From: Tetracentron sinense
Lineage: Eukaryota; Streptophyta; Magnoliopsida; Trochodendrales; Trochodendraceae
Reading direction: 5' to 3'
NCBI GenBank assembly: GCA_015143295.1
Contig: CM026571.1
Span: 3,987,501-4,051,500, forward strand
Length of the DNA: 64,000 nucleotides
Position numbers and translations under genes: made by a program. How positions within the stretch are numbered: the first letter of the stretch is position 1; every line of letters starts with the position of its first letter. The notes below the pieces were generated by a model, which was not told the origin of the DNA, did no database searches, and saw only the letters and a program-made list of their open reading frames with translations. This document shows positions 35,301 through 46,809 of the stretch, piece by piece.

Positions 35301-38300
35301 ACAATAATAATATTACATATATCTGATTTATAATAACGACTGCCTTAGGTGGCCAGTCGCCTGAGCCTAGCAGAGCATCTGGTCGCCTAGGCGACCGACC
35401 ACCTGAGGCACCTCAGACAACGTCTTTAACAACTATGATTTTAGCCTCTACTTTGAAGATAATCAATTGTCAATATTTTATCCCGAAAAGCTATCCATAG
35501 AAAAAAGGATACTTTGCATGGTATGTTGAAATGTCACACCACTCTACTAGGGAAATCTAAGTGAGGGAAATCACTTCAATCCCGCAAGAAGGATCTAACA
35601 GTAAACTAACCTTTGTTGTCCCTATACCACACTCGAGTATCCCTAGAATTGAGATTAGGTTTTACCGACTCTAATCGCCCCATCAAACTGATAAAGGAGC
35701 TCACTTCCCAATCCTATAATGGTCACCTAAATCTAGGGACCCAGACAATAGACCCGCCCCTCCTCTCAAAAGAGGATGCCACCAATAGGAGGGCAAGGGA
35801 CTTGGTTGGGAGGAATCCAAGTTTACACCCTAGACATATGGCGAACTCCTCTAAGTTGGGAACCTCTCCCACAATAAAGATATGACTCTTGGAAAAATTT
35901 ATCCGCAAACTGGATACTAGCTCAAAACATTAGAACATGCATCTAATGAGGAGTAGTTGGTGGGCTGAGGCCCCATAGAATACAAGGTTTTCATCAACGA
36001 ATTGGAGATGGGACAGGAGGGTGACCGATGCTAAAACCATCCCAGACCGAACGGGAAGCTCTGACAATCATCCAACTAAGGGCTTCAAGCTTTCATTGAC
36101 CATAATGAATAGAAAGGGAGATAGGGGGTCTCCCAGACAAAGACCTCGGGAACTCCAAAAAAACCATGGCGTGAACCATTAATCAACGCCTGTTGTGATC
36201 CAACCCATTATAATTCGTAGGAGCCATATAGGGATGGAATAGAAGGAATGTGACTGTCATTTCTCTTTTAATTAGTGCATTGCACGTGCAAGCTCAATAA
36301 AACATTTTGATATAAGCAAATCATGTAATACATATACATAAAAGAGTTTACATTTTATTTTTTTAATATTGACGAAGAATATTACGATGTCAAAGAGAAC
36401 AGTTTTGAGATTAAGAAAGACAGACAAAGCAGTATTCACTGGGAAGGATTGATACAGATTACATTTGGGATGTACGGACATGAGTGGGGTGACACATGCT
36501 GCGTAAAAAAATTAAAATATGGGGTATTTTGGGCATCAAATAAATATATGGATCTTATTAGTACAAATGGATTGGATATGTGGATATTTGGACACTTGTT
36601 TGATGTTTGATTGATGATAGTATACCTCTCTCTGAGAAACTAATAAGCAAAGGGGTGCAGAAAGGCCGTAGAAGGAAACAATGTTTAAGCGAGTATGATG
36701 GCATAGAAAGAAAATACTTTCGTGGTGATGTGAGGTATCGACTTCGTAGACTATGATCTTCGATCAGAGGGGAGCTCAAGGGATTTTCTTTTTCTTTTCT
36801 TTTCTTTTCCGAACCCTAGACTCTCGAATGCATCCAAGGTACTTGAACAAACCCATTTCACTTCTAATACTCCATTTTCAAAAAAAAGTTGTACTCAAAA
36901 TGATTTGAGCTCCCATTGGCCCGATTAATGTTTTTGGATTGGGATTTCTGATTTTGTTTTTTTGATCATTTAAATTTTTTGATGTTCATGACTGATATTG
37001 AACCAATTTGGGGTAATCAGTTCGAATCAATCGACGATTTAGATTTTACCTTTGGTTGTAATATTTTCTTTCTTTCTCATTCAGTTTGTCTTCCATTTAT
37101 TGATCTGGCTTTGAGTTTTGGCGCATTAGGGGTTTACTGTGTTTTATTTCTCAATTGTTTGGAGAAGAATAATGTTTTCTACCAGACATGGGGAGGAAGC
37201 ACTTCTTAAAATAGCCATATATTCAATAGGCTGTCCATCTCTCTCCCATTTTTTTCCTGGCTACTAAGATGTTTGCCAGGTTGTTCAACTCAACAGATTT
37301 CAGGGGTAACACAATTAACCTAGAAGAGATTTCAAGAAGATTATAGATTAAAAATTTTGAGCATTACCTTGTTTAGAGAGCGCAAAGGACATATATTTCT
37401 TCCTCTCATATTCTTCCAAATTTCTCTTGTAGGATAATGGAGACCGTTGGAAACAGCAGTTTGAAGTGGCACGAGAACTCACTTCGTTAGGTGTCGATTT
37501 GTAGAAAAGGACTGATGATGAGATGCCAACAGGAAATAGAGTAACAGAGGTGGTGGGAAGCATTTTGTGCAGATAAGAACATAGAACAAGTCGGTGAGGC
37601 GGATGAGAACAGAGAAGGTGTGGAAAAGGAGGGGTATTTTAGGAAGGAGAAAAAGAATATGTCGAAATTTTGTTGACAACGAGTGCTTTAAGTGCCTTTT
37701 ATTATAACGTTATAGATATATTGATTGGTAGTTTGGTAGACTTTTTGATGAAGCAGTTTAAAATTAAGGATTTACTGTAGATTCCAAATTTCTGCTCCTA
37801 GTTTTTTCTTTTCTTTTCAACAAGTTTCTATTCTTAGGTTTTGAAAATTTTGATTAAAAATAAAAACTTAATTTATGATAGTTAGTTTCAGCGCTGTTTC
37901 AGAGTTCACATTGTTAAGATAATAATTTAATTTATAGTCATTAGTTTCAGCGCCCAATTCAGAATTCACAACACAGGTCAAATATATAAAACAACGTTAT
38001 ATTTTATAGCATAGAGCAGTTCAGATCTTAATATAACGCTTTCCTGATGCTTTTGAACTACTATATGGTGTTAATTACAAATACCTTTTTGGATTCTTTC
38101 TCTTGGAGTTGAATTGTCGCTATCTCTAGCTGGACAAAATCAGGAGCGGAAATATTAATAGTGAGAGGGTCCTTCCCCTTGTTCTGAATAAAAAGTGAAA
38201 GATCTGGAGATTCTGGCAAATCACCAAACCAAGATTAAATCCAGAAATTTCAAGGTATGCTACAAACAAAAAATAGAGCTTCATATGCATATTCCAATAT

Positions 38301-41300
38301 TTCACATTCAGCAATAATAAACATCAACAAGGTTAATTTTTTATCAATAAATATTCTTACGATCCTGCTATTTACATAGTTACAAACACATTAAAAATAT
38401 AAATATATCCATAGAATTGTCAATGAAAGATGATGATTTTGTTCCCTTTATTCCATATTTAGACAAAATATTAACATTAACAAGATCAGAACATTCCAAA
38501 TCTTTGATATAATTCTGATCAGTGTTTTAACTTTTAAATGGTGAAGGCATGAGGCTTAGTAAGCCTCATTCTCCCTCACTTTTTAAATACACGACTAATC
38601 AACAATGAGAAAAGTTGCTGAAAGATTCAGATTAGAATTAAAATACTATACTATATATAGGAAACACGATATAAATGATTCAGACATCATAAAAATAAAT
38701 CCAAGATAGGCAAGAAAATGCTACAAAAATAAATTGCAACAACTGATGTTCTGTCACAAAATTATATTGTGGGTTAGATTCCAACGAACATTTGCAAATA
38801 AATCAATAAAAACTAAATTGCAAGCAAGTGGCTCCAAATCCCTTCATTGACTACTATGAATATTGTTAATGTCAAATGGAGTCTTAAAAGGGCTTTAAAA
38901 TCCTAAATACATTAAACATGCTAATGAAGGGTTATTTAAAATAAAATTAAAAAGAACAATAAAAAATAAGAGTCAATTTGGGGTAAGAACACAATTTTTT
39001 TGAGTGGAGTGGAGTCCGCATAACTCCATGTGGATGATGTAGCTTTTTTTGTTGAGTGGAGTCCTATAAACTCGATGCATCCATTTGGGTCTTTTTTTTT
39101 TTTTATTAGTATCGAAATATTAAACAATCTGTGCATGCTATATTCGTCTATGATTATATACATCGCCGTCAGCGCATGTCTTTACTCCATTCCAAATGCA
39201 CATCTTATATACATTGTTTTTTTTTCCTGAGTAGGTAATTATGTTTAAGTTAACATTTCCTGAAGTTTGAACTTAACATTTTGCTTTTCCTAATTTTTCC
39301 CTTGGGCACCGATAAATTCTCCATATCATGCGATATTTGCAAAATTTCACATTTTTAAGTGCACTATATATAGCGGGAACGAAATTCAAAACCATGCTCA
39401 AGAATAGCTCATCAATACCAATAGAAGACTTATGTAACTACAGGTGGTACATGGATGCAAGTAAGAGGTCCCCACTTCCTATGACGTGGCATATATGCAG
39501 CGGTGTTTGGTCCAACACATCTGATAGTCTACTGCATTGATTCGTTAATTTAAATAAAACCAACCACATGATCCAAACCACCCAATCTGTAGCAGTCTTT
39601 TTGTGACTGTGAGAAGGATGTAAACAAACTGTCTAAGGGCCTGTTTGGTTAAACTTTTCTTAGAAGATGACTATTCTAGAACTTTCAAGAAAAGTAACTT
39701 CCAAAAAAGTTAAAATGTCGACTTTCCGTGGAAGTTTCCTTAGGCTAGCTTCTTAGAAAATTTATTTTTTTAACTTCTACTAACTTTTGATTTTTGAATG
39801 AAGTTAGAAATTATGCAGATAACTAATCGTGATTTTTATCCACTTTTGACTATTTTAGAGCCAAAAGTCGACAGAAGTTCAATTTAGAAGATTATCCAAA
39901 CGCAACCCAAATGGAGTCAATAGATCGTATGCATAGTAAATTATCTGCCTTGCATCTCCAAGCTGAGAACCATTGAATGGTGGGATCAAGTAGTAAATCT
40001 TAAACACTAACGAAAAAGTCTCCCCAAAAGGAATCCATGTGATTTCAGTTGACGATGAGAACCCTATTTTCCTTTTCAGGGTTCTCTTCCTAGGACATAC
40101 ACAATTAGCCAATCATCTTGTGTAACCATGCTATTGTACCTATTGATTTACACACTAATACCACAAAGAACTCTGGTGTTTGTAGTTTAAACATTGTTTC
40201 ATCACATTCTTTTTCTTTGAATAAGAGTTTCATTACACTAGCAACAGGGTCCGACTTTCCAATTGTTTTGCTTTTTGGTCACGAAATACCTCATCAACAT
40301 GGGTAATAAAATACAAAGCAATCATCATTGTTCATGGAGAAATTTAATCTTTCAAAAACCAGAACTCGAAATTAACAAGAGCAAGACTGTTAAGTGGACT
40401 TGTGGAAGGAAAACCCATTTCATCAAATCAACCATATATGTACATGTATAGTCACAAAAGAAAATTCTCCAAGTTCATAAAAAGTTTCAAATAAGTCGCG
40501 ACTTTTTTGTCCAACAATTAAGAGATCGAATCACAGCCAATCGCGATTGAACTCGGGGAGAGTTCAATTGCACCTACAGGTCAACACGTGTCCATTTTGA
40601 CCCCTATTAATCGTAGTTAAGATTCACTAACCCTTAGGATTAATCTAACCTTAGTTTTTAGAAAAAATTATTTTAAAAAATTTAACCCTACAGTTAAGAA
40701 ATTATTTTTTTTTGATCAATATACAGTTAAGAAATTTTAACCCTAGGGTTATTTTTTTTTTTTTTTAAATCTAAAAACCAAGGTCATATTGTTGAACCCT
40801 AAGGTTAGTGAATCTTAACCGCGGTCAATTGGGGTTAAAAGGGACACGTGTGCAATTGAACTCTCCCAAGTTCAATCACAATTGGTTGTGATTCGATCTC
40901 AACAATTAATTCACGATGTATTCGTGATTATTTTCAAAAACTTATGAATTTTATGAATTACACAAATTATTCAAAACCTTTTGGAAAAGTTGCAAATATA
41001 TGTATAGCATATGAAATATATTTGCTTATAATTTTTCATCACTATAAGGTTTTGCATCTCAGATTTGGAGCTATTTCTTATCCTGCTTAGGGATTAGCTG
41101 AGTCTTTCCCCGCTCCTTCCAAGATTTCTTATCTTGTCGGCTCTCGGTATAGTAGGGGGGTGAGGGGTAGATGATGAGCACTACTTTCAGCAACAGTAAC
41201 TTGGTTAGTGGAAAGAAAGAAACTCCAGAGTGTTTTAAGGGAGTATCCTCTTCCCCTGCCAAAGTTTGCTATAGGATTGCCCAGCTATTGTTATATTGGC

Positions 41301-42377
41301 TCTCCAGAGGGGATTGATATAGCGGATTTCTACACCGTTTTATAACCTCCTGGTGTTTTATAGATTTATTGTTCTGCATCTTGTTGCAACGAAATCCTAG
41401 ACTCATCTTCTTGTGACCCCATGTATTTGCTTATGTACTTTATTTTTCCTTCATTAATATGGTATGCCGATGTTTACCGATTAAAAAAATCTAATTAGTA
41501 TTTTTTTTAACTTTTTCATATACTGCACAACATTTTCCTGATTAATTTTTTACATGTTCTGAATTCTATCGATTTTTCCAAATTTTTCCGTAGTTAAAGA
41601 ACTCCCTAACTCTGACTAGCTGACTATATACCTAGTATCTACAAAAAGAAACAATTAAACAAAGAGCAGAAACAACTGGAATGAGTAAGATCAAACTTAA
41701 AGGATGGGAGTGAATACCATTTCCTGGAACCCTTAAACATGCAGTTAATTTGTTGTTCTCATCTGTGCACCTATTGGATGAATCGCATTCTTCACCATGA
41801 GAACTCTCTTTCCTCAACGGCTTTGAAGAGACTGAACCCCCTTCCTCACTTCCCTCTTTATGAACCACTTTGGACTCCGACCCTTCACTGGGCTTCACAT
41901 TTTTGTCTCCCCCCTTTACCCGTGATTCCATACTTGAACCATCCTTATCTGTTCCAACTTTAGGTGGTTCTTTTGAATGAAATTGCTTACCTGAATTGTC
42001 CTTGCCTGGATCGTTCTTGATTACCCCATGTGATTCTACATCTTGATCTTCATCCTTTTTCTCTTTGTCAACTTTCACAGAACCCAATGAATCTGATCCG
42101 CTCACTTTCGAATCCGATGGTATACTGTTTTTGTCATTTGAGGGTAGGGAACTTTTCGGATCTAATCCAGTGCTCAGGTTTGTTACTCCTACCTAAAAAC
42201 AAAATCTACAATAAATTAAAAAAAAACTAACCTTGATTTGCGGAATCATATCAATTTAATCTTAAACAAGAAAAAAGAATACTTGCTTTCACTCTTTACC
42301 TTTAATTCAGCTCCAGAGAAGTCAATGAAGAGTAGGGTAAGTGCAAAAATCACCAGAAAAACGCAATTTCTCTCCAT
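28624..42377 (-). CDS. DUF7356-type single-pass membrane protein, complete (4 exons, 383 aa)
   Basis: Exons on the minus strand are 42377..42300 (78 nt), 42192..41718 (475 nt), 38212..38085 (128 nt) and 29094..28624 (471 nt including TAG). All introns are GT-AG, the phases join exactly, and the total is 1152 nt. Residues 1-22 or so (MERNCVFLVIFALTLLFI...) form a signal peptide. Residues 27-160 are a charged Ser/Lys/Glu/Gly-rich spacer. Cysteines at 162, 168 and 178 open the conserved region (CLRVPGN, then ESPDLSLFIQNKGK and ISAPDFVQLE). A further Cys at 252 lies in AGNGGCNLDFRDLI. One membrane helix spans about 285-304, followed by an RFRRR stop-transfer and a cytoplasmic tail with WENSWGDNWDD and a basic end. 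It fits a plant family annotated as DUF7356/transmembrane protein, predicted type I topology, function unknown. Introns of 3.5 and 9.0 kb are stuffed with transposons. Confidence 0.9.
31436..32035. repeat. Old tandem duplication, about 310 bp x 2
   Basis: Two consecutive diverged copies start AGYAATTCAACTTGG (31441 and 31750). They share, in order, TTCTGYTGCATAT, GGTGTCT, GTTGATRTTCTGCATC, GCCATGAG and CCAGCTTTTACC. Identity is well below that of the duplications at 5208 and 47055. Confidence 0.7.
33742..36235 (-). mobile_element. Second LINE, minus strand, split by an insertion
   Basis: Read on the minus strand, the RT domain gives DPLSPFLFIMVNESLKPLVG, then SHLQFVDENLVFYGAS, then SLRINFSKSHIF and PNLEEFAICLGCKLGFLP (about 36130 to 35740). 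The catalytic FADD/YADD has become FVDE. Further on, the zf-RVT tail gives RALLDQVTWFIWKEHNRRIF near 34080-34020 and ends in a short poly(A) at 33750-33742. Stops and frameshifts abound, so it is dead. It sits in intron 3 of the DUF7356-type gene, in the same orientation as the gene. Confidence 0.85.
34288..35446. mobile_element. Insertion in LINE 2 with GCCTAGGCGACC-rich ends
   Basis: The left end TTTTAGTCATATTTGTCGAG and the right end, read inward as GGCTAAAATCATAGTTGTTA, are similar. Each is followed by TGAGGCGACAG/TGAGGTGCCTCAGG-type sequence. The word GGTCGCCTAGGCGACC near 35380 is a perfect palindrome. The flanks TCTATTTGAAAGA (34275-34287) and TCTACTTTGAAGA (35447-35459) look like a decayed target duplication. 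The superfamily is not clear; the interior carries (GA)n and A+T-rich DNA, no gene. Confidence 0.55.
36240..38080. other. Intronic sequence, no element assigned
   Basis: Open frames such as 36979..37209 (plus) and 37679..37479 (minus) resemble nothing I know. GTGCATTGCACGTGCAA at 36274 is a self-complementary word. Confidence 0.4.
39637..39908. mobile_element. Tourist-like (Harbinger) MITE, 272 bp
   Basis: It begins GGGCCTGTTTGGTTAAACTT and its right end reads inward GGGTTGCGTTTGGATAATCT. These match the terminal repeats of the Harbinger element at 16179, which may represent its transposase source family. The flanks TAA and AAA are consistent with a mutated 3-bp duplication. Confidence 0.75.
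40490..40930. mobile_element. Long foldback MITE
   Basis: Arms of about 60 bp are inverted. The left has CAACAATTAAGAGATCGAAT then GATTGAACTCGGGGAGAGTT. The right reads inward CACGAATACATCGTGAATTA, then TTGAGATCGAATCACAACC and GATTGAACTTGGGAGAGTTC. Inside are inverted TTAGGATTAATC/AACCTAAGG motifs and ACACGTGT words. Half copies recur at 55340 and 63600. Confidence 0.7.
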
Positions 42378-42830
42378 TTTTCCCCCAGATGAGCTACCTT
42401 CCTTCCACTACATATATAAACCTTAATTCCATATGTTCAATTGAACTGAAAACCAGAGATTCAAACCAGAAATGTAAAACTAGCAGATTAAACTATGTAT
42501 AAAGCGTAATTCGAACAGGATTAGATCACTACCTCGAAATCCACAGCATTTTCTCTCCATTGCTTTACGATAAATTACTTACTTCTACAGATCTACTACA
42601 AAAAAAAAAAAAAAAAACCCAGGTTTTCATCAACTCGATTGATCTGAGAAGAGAGATTCAAAACTGAAGTGCATAAATCTAGGGTTAAACAGAGTAAACT
42701 TGGAATTTTAGAGTGAAATAAACATAGATCAGATCACTAACCTCAGAAGCTAAGAATAAGAGAAGCTTCAAAGACGACGGAATCCTCTCTCTTCTTCTCT
42801 ATTCAGGAGTCTAAAATGAGTACTTTTGCC
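42378..42830 (-). other. 5' leader of the DUF7356-type gene, probably with a leader intron
   Basis: Upstream of the ATG, a CTCTTCTTCTC-type leader near 42790 ends in TTCTGAG|GTTAGTG near 42742, a good donor. An acceptor TATATATGTAG near 42409 lies shortly before the ATG. A leader intron of about 330 bp is therefore likely but inferred. No TATA box was found. An inverted pair, CCCAGTTGGAACTGGG, lies upstream at about 42878. Confidence 0.45.
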
Positions 42831-42839
42831 AGAGATAAA

Positions 42840-43820
42840 ACCATCGTTGATGCGTGTAGACACTGTAGAGTGAAATCCCAGTTGGAACTGGGATTCGTTC
42901 GGGTATTTTGTGAGATGACCAAAATAGCCCCATTACTGGAATGAAGAGGACCGCAGTGTCCCTTCTTCCTTTTAACACCATGATTAAGCTTAATTAAATT
43001 AAATTAAATAATTTTATATTTTGTCTTTTGTTTTTCTAAAAATCATTGTTAGATTGGTTAACCTTAGAGGGTTAATCATAGTTGATGTATGGTGAAAAAG
43101 GGTCGTGGACGAATGAGATCAGCGGGGTTAAGCTGACCCCAGGGTATGTTTTCCATTTCCTTCTCGTATGTCCTACACTCGAACAAGAATATATCAGCTG
43201 CAAAGTCATATTGCAGCCAGTGGCTGCAAAACAATTTCACATTGCCACGTATGAAAACGTCAGGGATGGCTGTAGTTAATGGGTTTCTCAGTATAAGCTC
43301 AAACTTTGACAAATCCTTGAATTAAGTTCTGACTTTCAAAATAATTTTTTAAGTTTAAGACATGTGCCCACGTATGAGATTTAGCTTAGATAGACCAAAA
43401 TGTCACTTTCTCTCTACGCAAGAGAGAAACATTCTTTTCTTTGCTTTTATTCCTTTTACACAAGAGAAATGAAATCTTATTCACAATGCGAATGCCATTC
43501 ATAGGAAGTAGAGATAAGAGTTCGTTTATATACATTGTCATCTTCATTTGTAATATTCTCTTCATCCATACTTTATTTTATTTTTTTTGTCATTTTAGTG
43601 AATCTATTTATATTCCTTCTTTGTTTTTTTTTTTTTTTTTTTTTCATTTAAAGGATTTTTTTCATCTTTATATGTAATATTGGCTTCATTCATACATATT
43701 TTTCTCCGTTTTAATGTTTAAATCCATTCAAATCCCTACAATTTTTTTTGTTTAAGGGGGTTTTATTTCATTTTTTAATATTTTTCTCCATTTTTAGGTA
43801 TATTTTTTAAAAATAGATTA
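42840..43820. other. Intergenic, no gene recognised
   Basis: Short open frames at 43082..43279 and 43441..43677 are unrecognised, and the second is mostly T-runs. A 21-bp poly-T tract lies near 43625. Confidence 0.4.
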
Positions 43821-44856
43821 TATCTTTGTCAGCACCCCATTTTTACACCCCCTTTTAACCATGGTTAATCCAACTTAAACCCTAGGTCAACCATAGGTTC
43901 AAACCATAGGTAGACCCTTAACCCTAGTTCAAACCCTTAGAAACTTTAACCCTAAACCCTAGGTAACCTTAATCCTAGACCCTAGATAGCCCTAAGTCAA
44001 ATCCTAGGTAGCCCTAGCATACCCTAAAGCCCAAGCCCTTAGGGTCTAAAACCCATAAGGCAGCAACCCTGGGCCCAAACATGGGCCCAAGATCCAAGCC
44101 AAACCCAGCAGGAGGGCATGGCCCCATAAAAATTCAAATTTTTAGAGTGTCGATAGTCCATCTACCGAAATTCATCTTCCTTTGCAATTGGTAATGGCGG
44201 TAATCCAATTACCTCCATTATCCTATTGCGTGTTTGCAAGTCTATGACGCCACCCCCTGCACTGCCACCTACCCCAAGTCACCGTATCACCTCCTCCACG
44301 CTTCTGAGTACCTCCATAACCCCCTCCATGCATCTAAAACCCTCACCCAACCTCGTCCTAATACCCCCCATGTCCTCACCTTCTTCTTCTATAAAAACCG
44401 AACACCATACCCTTCAACCCTCAAGCTTGACCCCCGTAGGGAAACCCTGAACATTTCGTAGCCTTCTCCAGCACCCTTAGACCCCCTATTCTCCTCAAAA
44501 ATCCGAAGTACCAGATCTCAGTTGGGCAGCACCACCTCCAGTAGCTGCCACAATCCTTGTGCAAGCATCCCAACAGGGTAGGGACCAACCCTACCCCTCT
44601 CTTTTTCTATCTTCAAGCATTTGTAAACCCCTGGTCTATTTTCAGCGGGTGTAGCTCAGTAGAATCCGAATAGAAAGGGGTTCCCTGCCTCTTCCATAGG
44701 CAGTGGAACCCCACTGAATCTCCCACACTTCACACACCAAGCATAGGCCCTACCATCATCCCACTAGCTGTCTAAGGGGTCCTCATTTCATGAGAAACTC
44801 TCCAGTAGCATTGTGGAATAGTCCCAGTAGCTGAATTTCCATTTTTTAAAAGTTTG

Positions 44857-44887
44857 ACAGTGTCGGTAGAATAATTACTGACACTGT
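44857..44887. repeat. LTR palindrome 1
   Basis: ACAGTGTCGGTA is followed after 6 bases by the near-complement TTACTGACACTGT, giving a stem of about 12 bp inside the Ogre-type LTR. Confidence 0.85.
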
Positions 44888-45049
44888 AAGCCGTTTCTTT
44901 TGCAGAGGCCTTAGTTCATGTGTGGTGAGGCCCTGGTCCACTTCCAGGGCCTGATTTGGACTTCTAAGATCCCCCTCTACCTTCCCTAAGCTTTCCACAC
45001 TTCAGGGTTTAGCTTAACTAGAGTTAAATGGACCTAAACCGAAACTATG

Positions 45050-45082
45050 CATAGTGTCGATAAAGTCATTACTGACACTATG
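45050..45082. repeat. LTR palindrome 2
   Basis: CATAGTGTCGATAA faces ATTACTGACACTATG. It shares the core GTGTCGRTA...TACTGACAC with the first palindrome but has different outer bases that covary to keep pairing. Confidence 0.85.
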
Positions 45083-45261
45083 CTATTTTCTGAGCTAGTG
45101 ATAACAGGGGTCCTGTGGGCCTAATTCGGACCAAGTCCAGGGCCCACACTGGGCCCAGGACAAGTGGCCACATCCTTAGATTCATCCCTGGGCCCACCAA
45201 CCCATGTGGCACCTCTCCTGACCGTCCATTTGGCAGCCAAGTTGCTGTTCTGAGAAAACCA

Positions 45262-45340
45262 GGAGTGTCACCACTTGGTTTACCGACACCCCTAATATAC
45301 ACTGTATTGGGAGTGTCGGCAAAGCAATCGGCGACACTCC
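45262..45340. repeat. LTR palindromes 3 and 4
   Basis: GGAGTGTCACC faces TACCGACACCC at 45262-45291. GGAGTGTCGGC faces ATCGGCGACACTCC at 45310-45340. A half copy, GAGTGTCGATAG, also occurs near 44146. Confidence 0.75.
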
Positions 45341-46194
45341 TTGTGTTAATTAAAACAGAAGCCTTGCACTAAGGCCCAAGCCCATTAAGGCCCTGCCACA
45401 TCTGCCAGGCCCACTGAGACCCCTGACCTTACCTTCTAACTAGGGTTAGTTCAATCCCGGTTAACTTTTAACCCTAGTTAAGCTTACCCCTTTTGAAAAA
45501 TCCACATAAAATCATAAAATCCAAAAAAATATAAAATTCAAAAAAAAGATCAAAAACATTGATTTGCTATCTTCCTCTTGACCATAATCGATCCTTAACT
45601 ATGGTTAACTCAACCTTGGCTAAGTTAACCATGGCTAGCTTGCATATACCACTAAATCACATAAAATCACAGAAAATATGAAAAATCCAAAAAAACCCAA
45701 AAAGAGACGTGTAGGACCTCCTTAGCTTTGGTTAGCTCATCTAACCATAGTTAAATCCTCTCTAACCGCGATTAGACTTAACACTTGTGCACTTGACCTC
45801 CCCGGTCAATCAACCCTAGCCCCGGACTAACCCCTAAGCCACCCTTATGCACACACACACACCCCCTAGCCTTGGCATGGGCCCATGTGCCAGAACTACG
45901 CTCGATATGATCTCACCTTATGAGTACGTAGGCAACCATATCCGGGTTCGACGCTAGACATCTAGCTTTCTATATTTTTTGGATTAGCGTTCTCTTAAAT
46001 ACTCTGGACATTTTAATTAATATTGAGATTAAACTTTAGCTTAAATTTAAGAAGTAGGTAACCGTTTTAAAACGGGGGTCTTGGGGTGCCTAACACCTTC
46101 CCCGGGGCTTAATCGAACCACTGATAGACCTTTTGCCTTATCCAAACAAACAAATACTCGGGACCTATCCCTAAGAATGAATAGTTGGCGACTC

Positions 46195-46631
46195 TCAGTC
46201 AAACTCAGTGGGTAAAAATTCATGCTCACAATCTTCATTTTGTGTATAGTGCCCCCCCCCCCCCCCCCCCAAATAAAATTTTGTAAAAAATTTTATGCCT
46301 ATAATATAAAGAGTTTGATTCTTTAGGCATCCATGTTTACCTTTTAACAATATTTAACCCTAGTTAAGATTTATTAATTCAACATTTATTTTAATTTCTA
46401 AAAACCAAGGATAGATGTATAAATCCTAGGGGTGAGTGAATCTTAATCACAGTTAATAGATATTCAAATGGACACGTGTAAAGCAAGGGGCACACATGTT
46501 CCACCCAGTGGAACGCGCATGGAAAAAATAATCTTCATAATATAAAAATATAATTAATTTTATTTATATAATGAATTTATCAAAAGGGGGACCTTTTTTT
46601 TTTTTTTTTTTTTTATGGAAATTTATTGGAA
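46195..46631. other. Remnant downstream of the LTR, no gene
   Basis: It contains the PBS-like motif, a poly-C run (about 46252-46270) and a diverged copy of the AACCAAGGATAG/GTGAATCTTAA hairpin repeat that is common from 55 kb onward. Confidence 0.4.
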
Positions 46632-46794
46632 GGGAAATGCTATTGAAACCGTCTAAGGTGGAGACCACCACGAGATCGTTCCCAACAACCCGAGGATTCA
46701 ATTTTATTTTGAAACCCGTGCACTTTTTTTCTCCGTGTTGTTGGGAATAGTCTCGAGGTGGTCTCTACCCTAGACGGTCTCAATAGTATTTCTC
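46632..46794. mobile_element. Mutator-type MITE, 163 bp
   Basis: GGGAAATGCTATTGAAACCG on the left is matched by the right end, read inward as GAGAAATACTATTGAGACCG. The arms run about 60 bp each. The 9-bp flanks TTATTGGAA and TTATTTGAA differ at one position. The terminus resembles the GAGAAATGCTA of the MITEs at 1039 and 26200. Confidence 0.88.
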
Positions 46795-46809
46795 TTATTT
46801 GAATACTAA

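Larger units (their letters stand above)
29095..38084 (-). other. Intron 3 of the DUF7356-type gene (8990 bp)
   Basis: The donor is AAG|GTATTTG at 38084 and the acceptor ATGCAG| at 29095. Besides the elements listed separately it contains an (AC)n(AT)n tract (29279-29315), an (AT)n tract (about 32488-32516) and a (GA)n stretch (about 35040-35067). Between 32690 and 32800 the phrase TAGGACCCAC is repeated with neighbouring similarity. No other exon is recognised. Confidence 0.85.
38213..41717 (-). other. Intron 2 of the DUF7356-type gene (3505 bp)
   Basis: The donor is AAATG|GTATTC at 41717 and the acceptor TGCCAG| at 38213. The intron contains a Tourist-like MITE (39637), a foldback (40490) and, at about 41060-41490, a stretch ending TGTACTTTATTTTTCCTTC and an ATTAATATGG tail like a plant LINE 3' end, without decisive motifs. 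The remainder is A+T-rich and featureless. Confidence 0.8.
43827..46194 (+). mobile_element. Ogre/Tat-type Ty3/gypsy LTR, solo or truncated
   Basis: It starts TGTCAGCACCCCATTTTTAC, like known Tat/Ogre LTRs. Near its end are TGAGTACGTAGGCAACC (about 45920) and GGGGTGCCTAACACCTTCCC (about 46082), both of which I recognise from plant Ogre-type LTRs. TTGGCGACTCTC at 46195 resembles the primer-binding region of these elements. Instead of gag, a poly-C run and unrelated sequence follow, and no second LTR is in the window. At about 2.37 kb it is a plausible length for this group. The end is not a clean CA, so the right limit is approximate. Confidence 0.7.

Noticed and set aside
41071-41262. Minus-strand 63-residue frame as a gene
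   Set aside because: It lies in intron 2 within text that resembles a LINE 3' end on the other strand, and has no recognisable domain.
43850-44010. AACCCTAGG-like text as telomeric repeat
   Set aside because: The plant telomere unit is a strict CCCTAAA tandem. Here spacing is irregular and the stretch lies inside an Ogre-type LTR.
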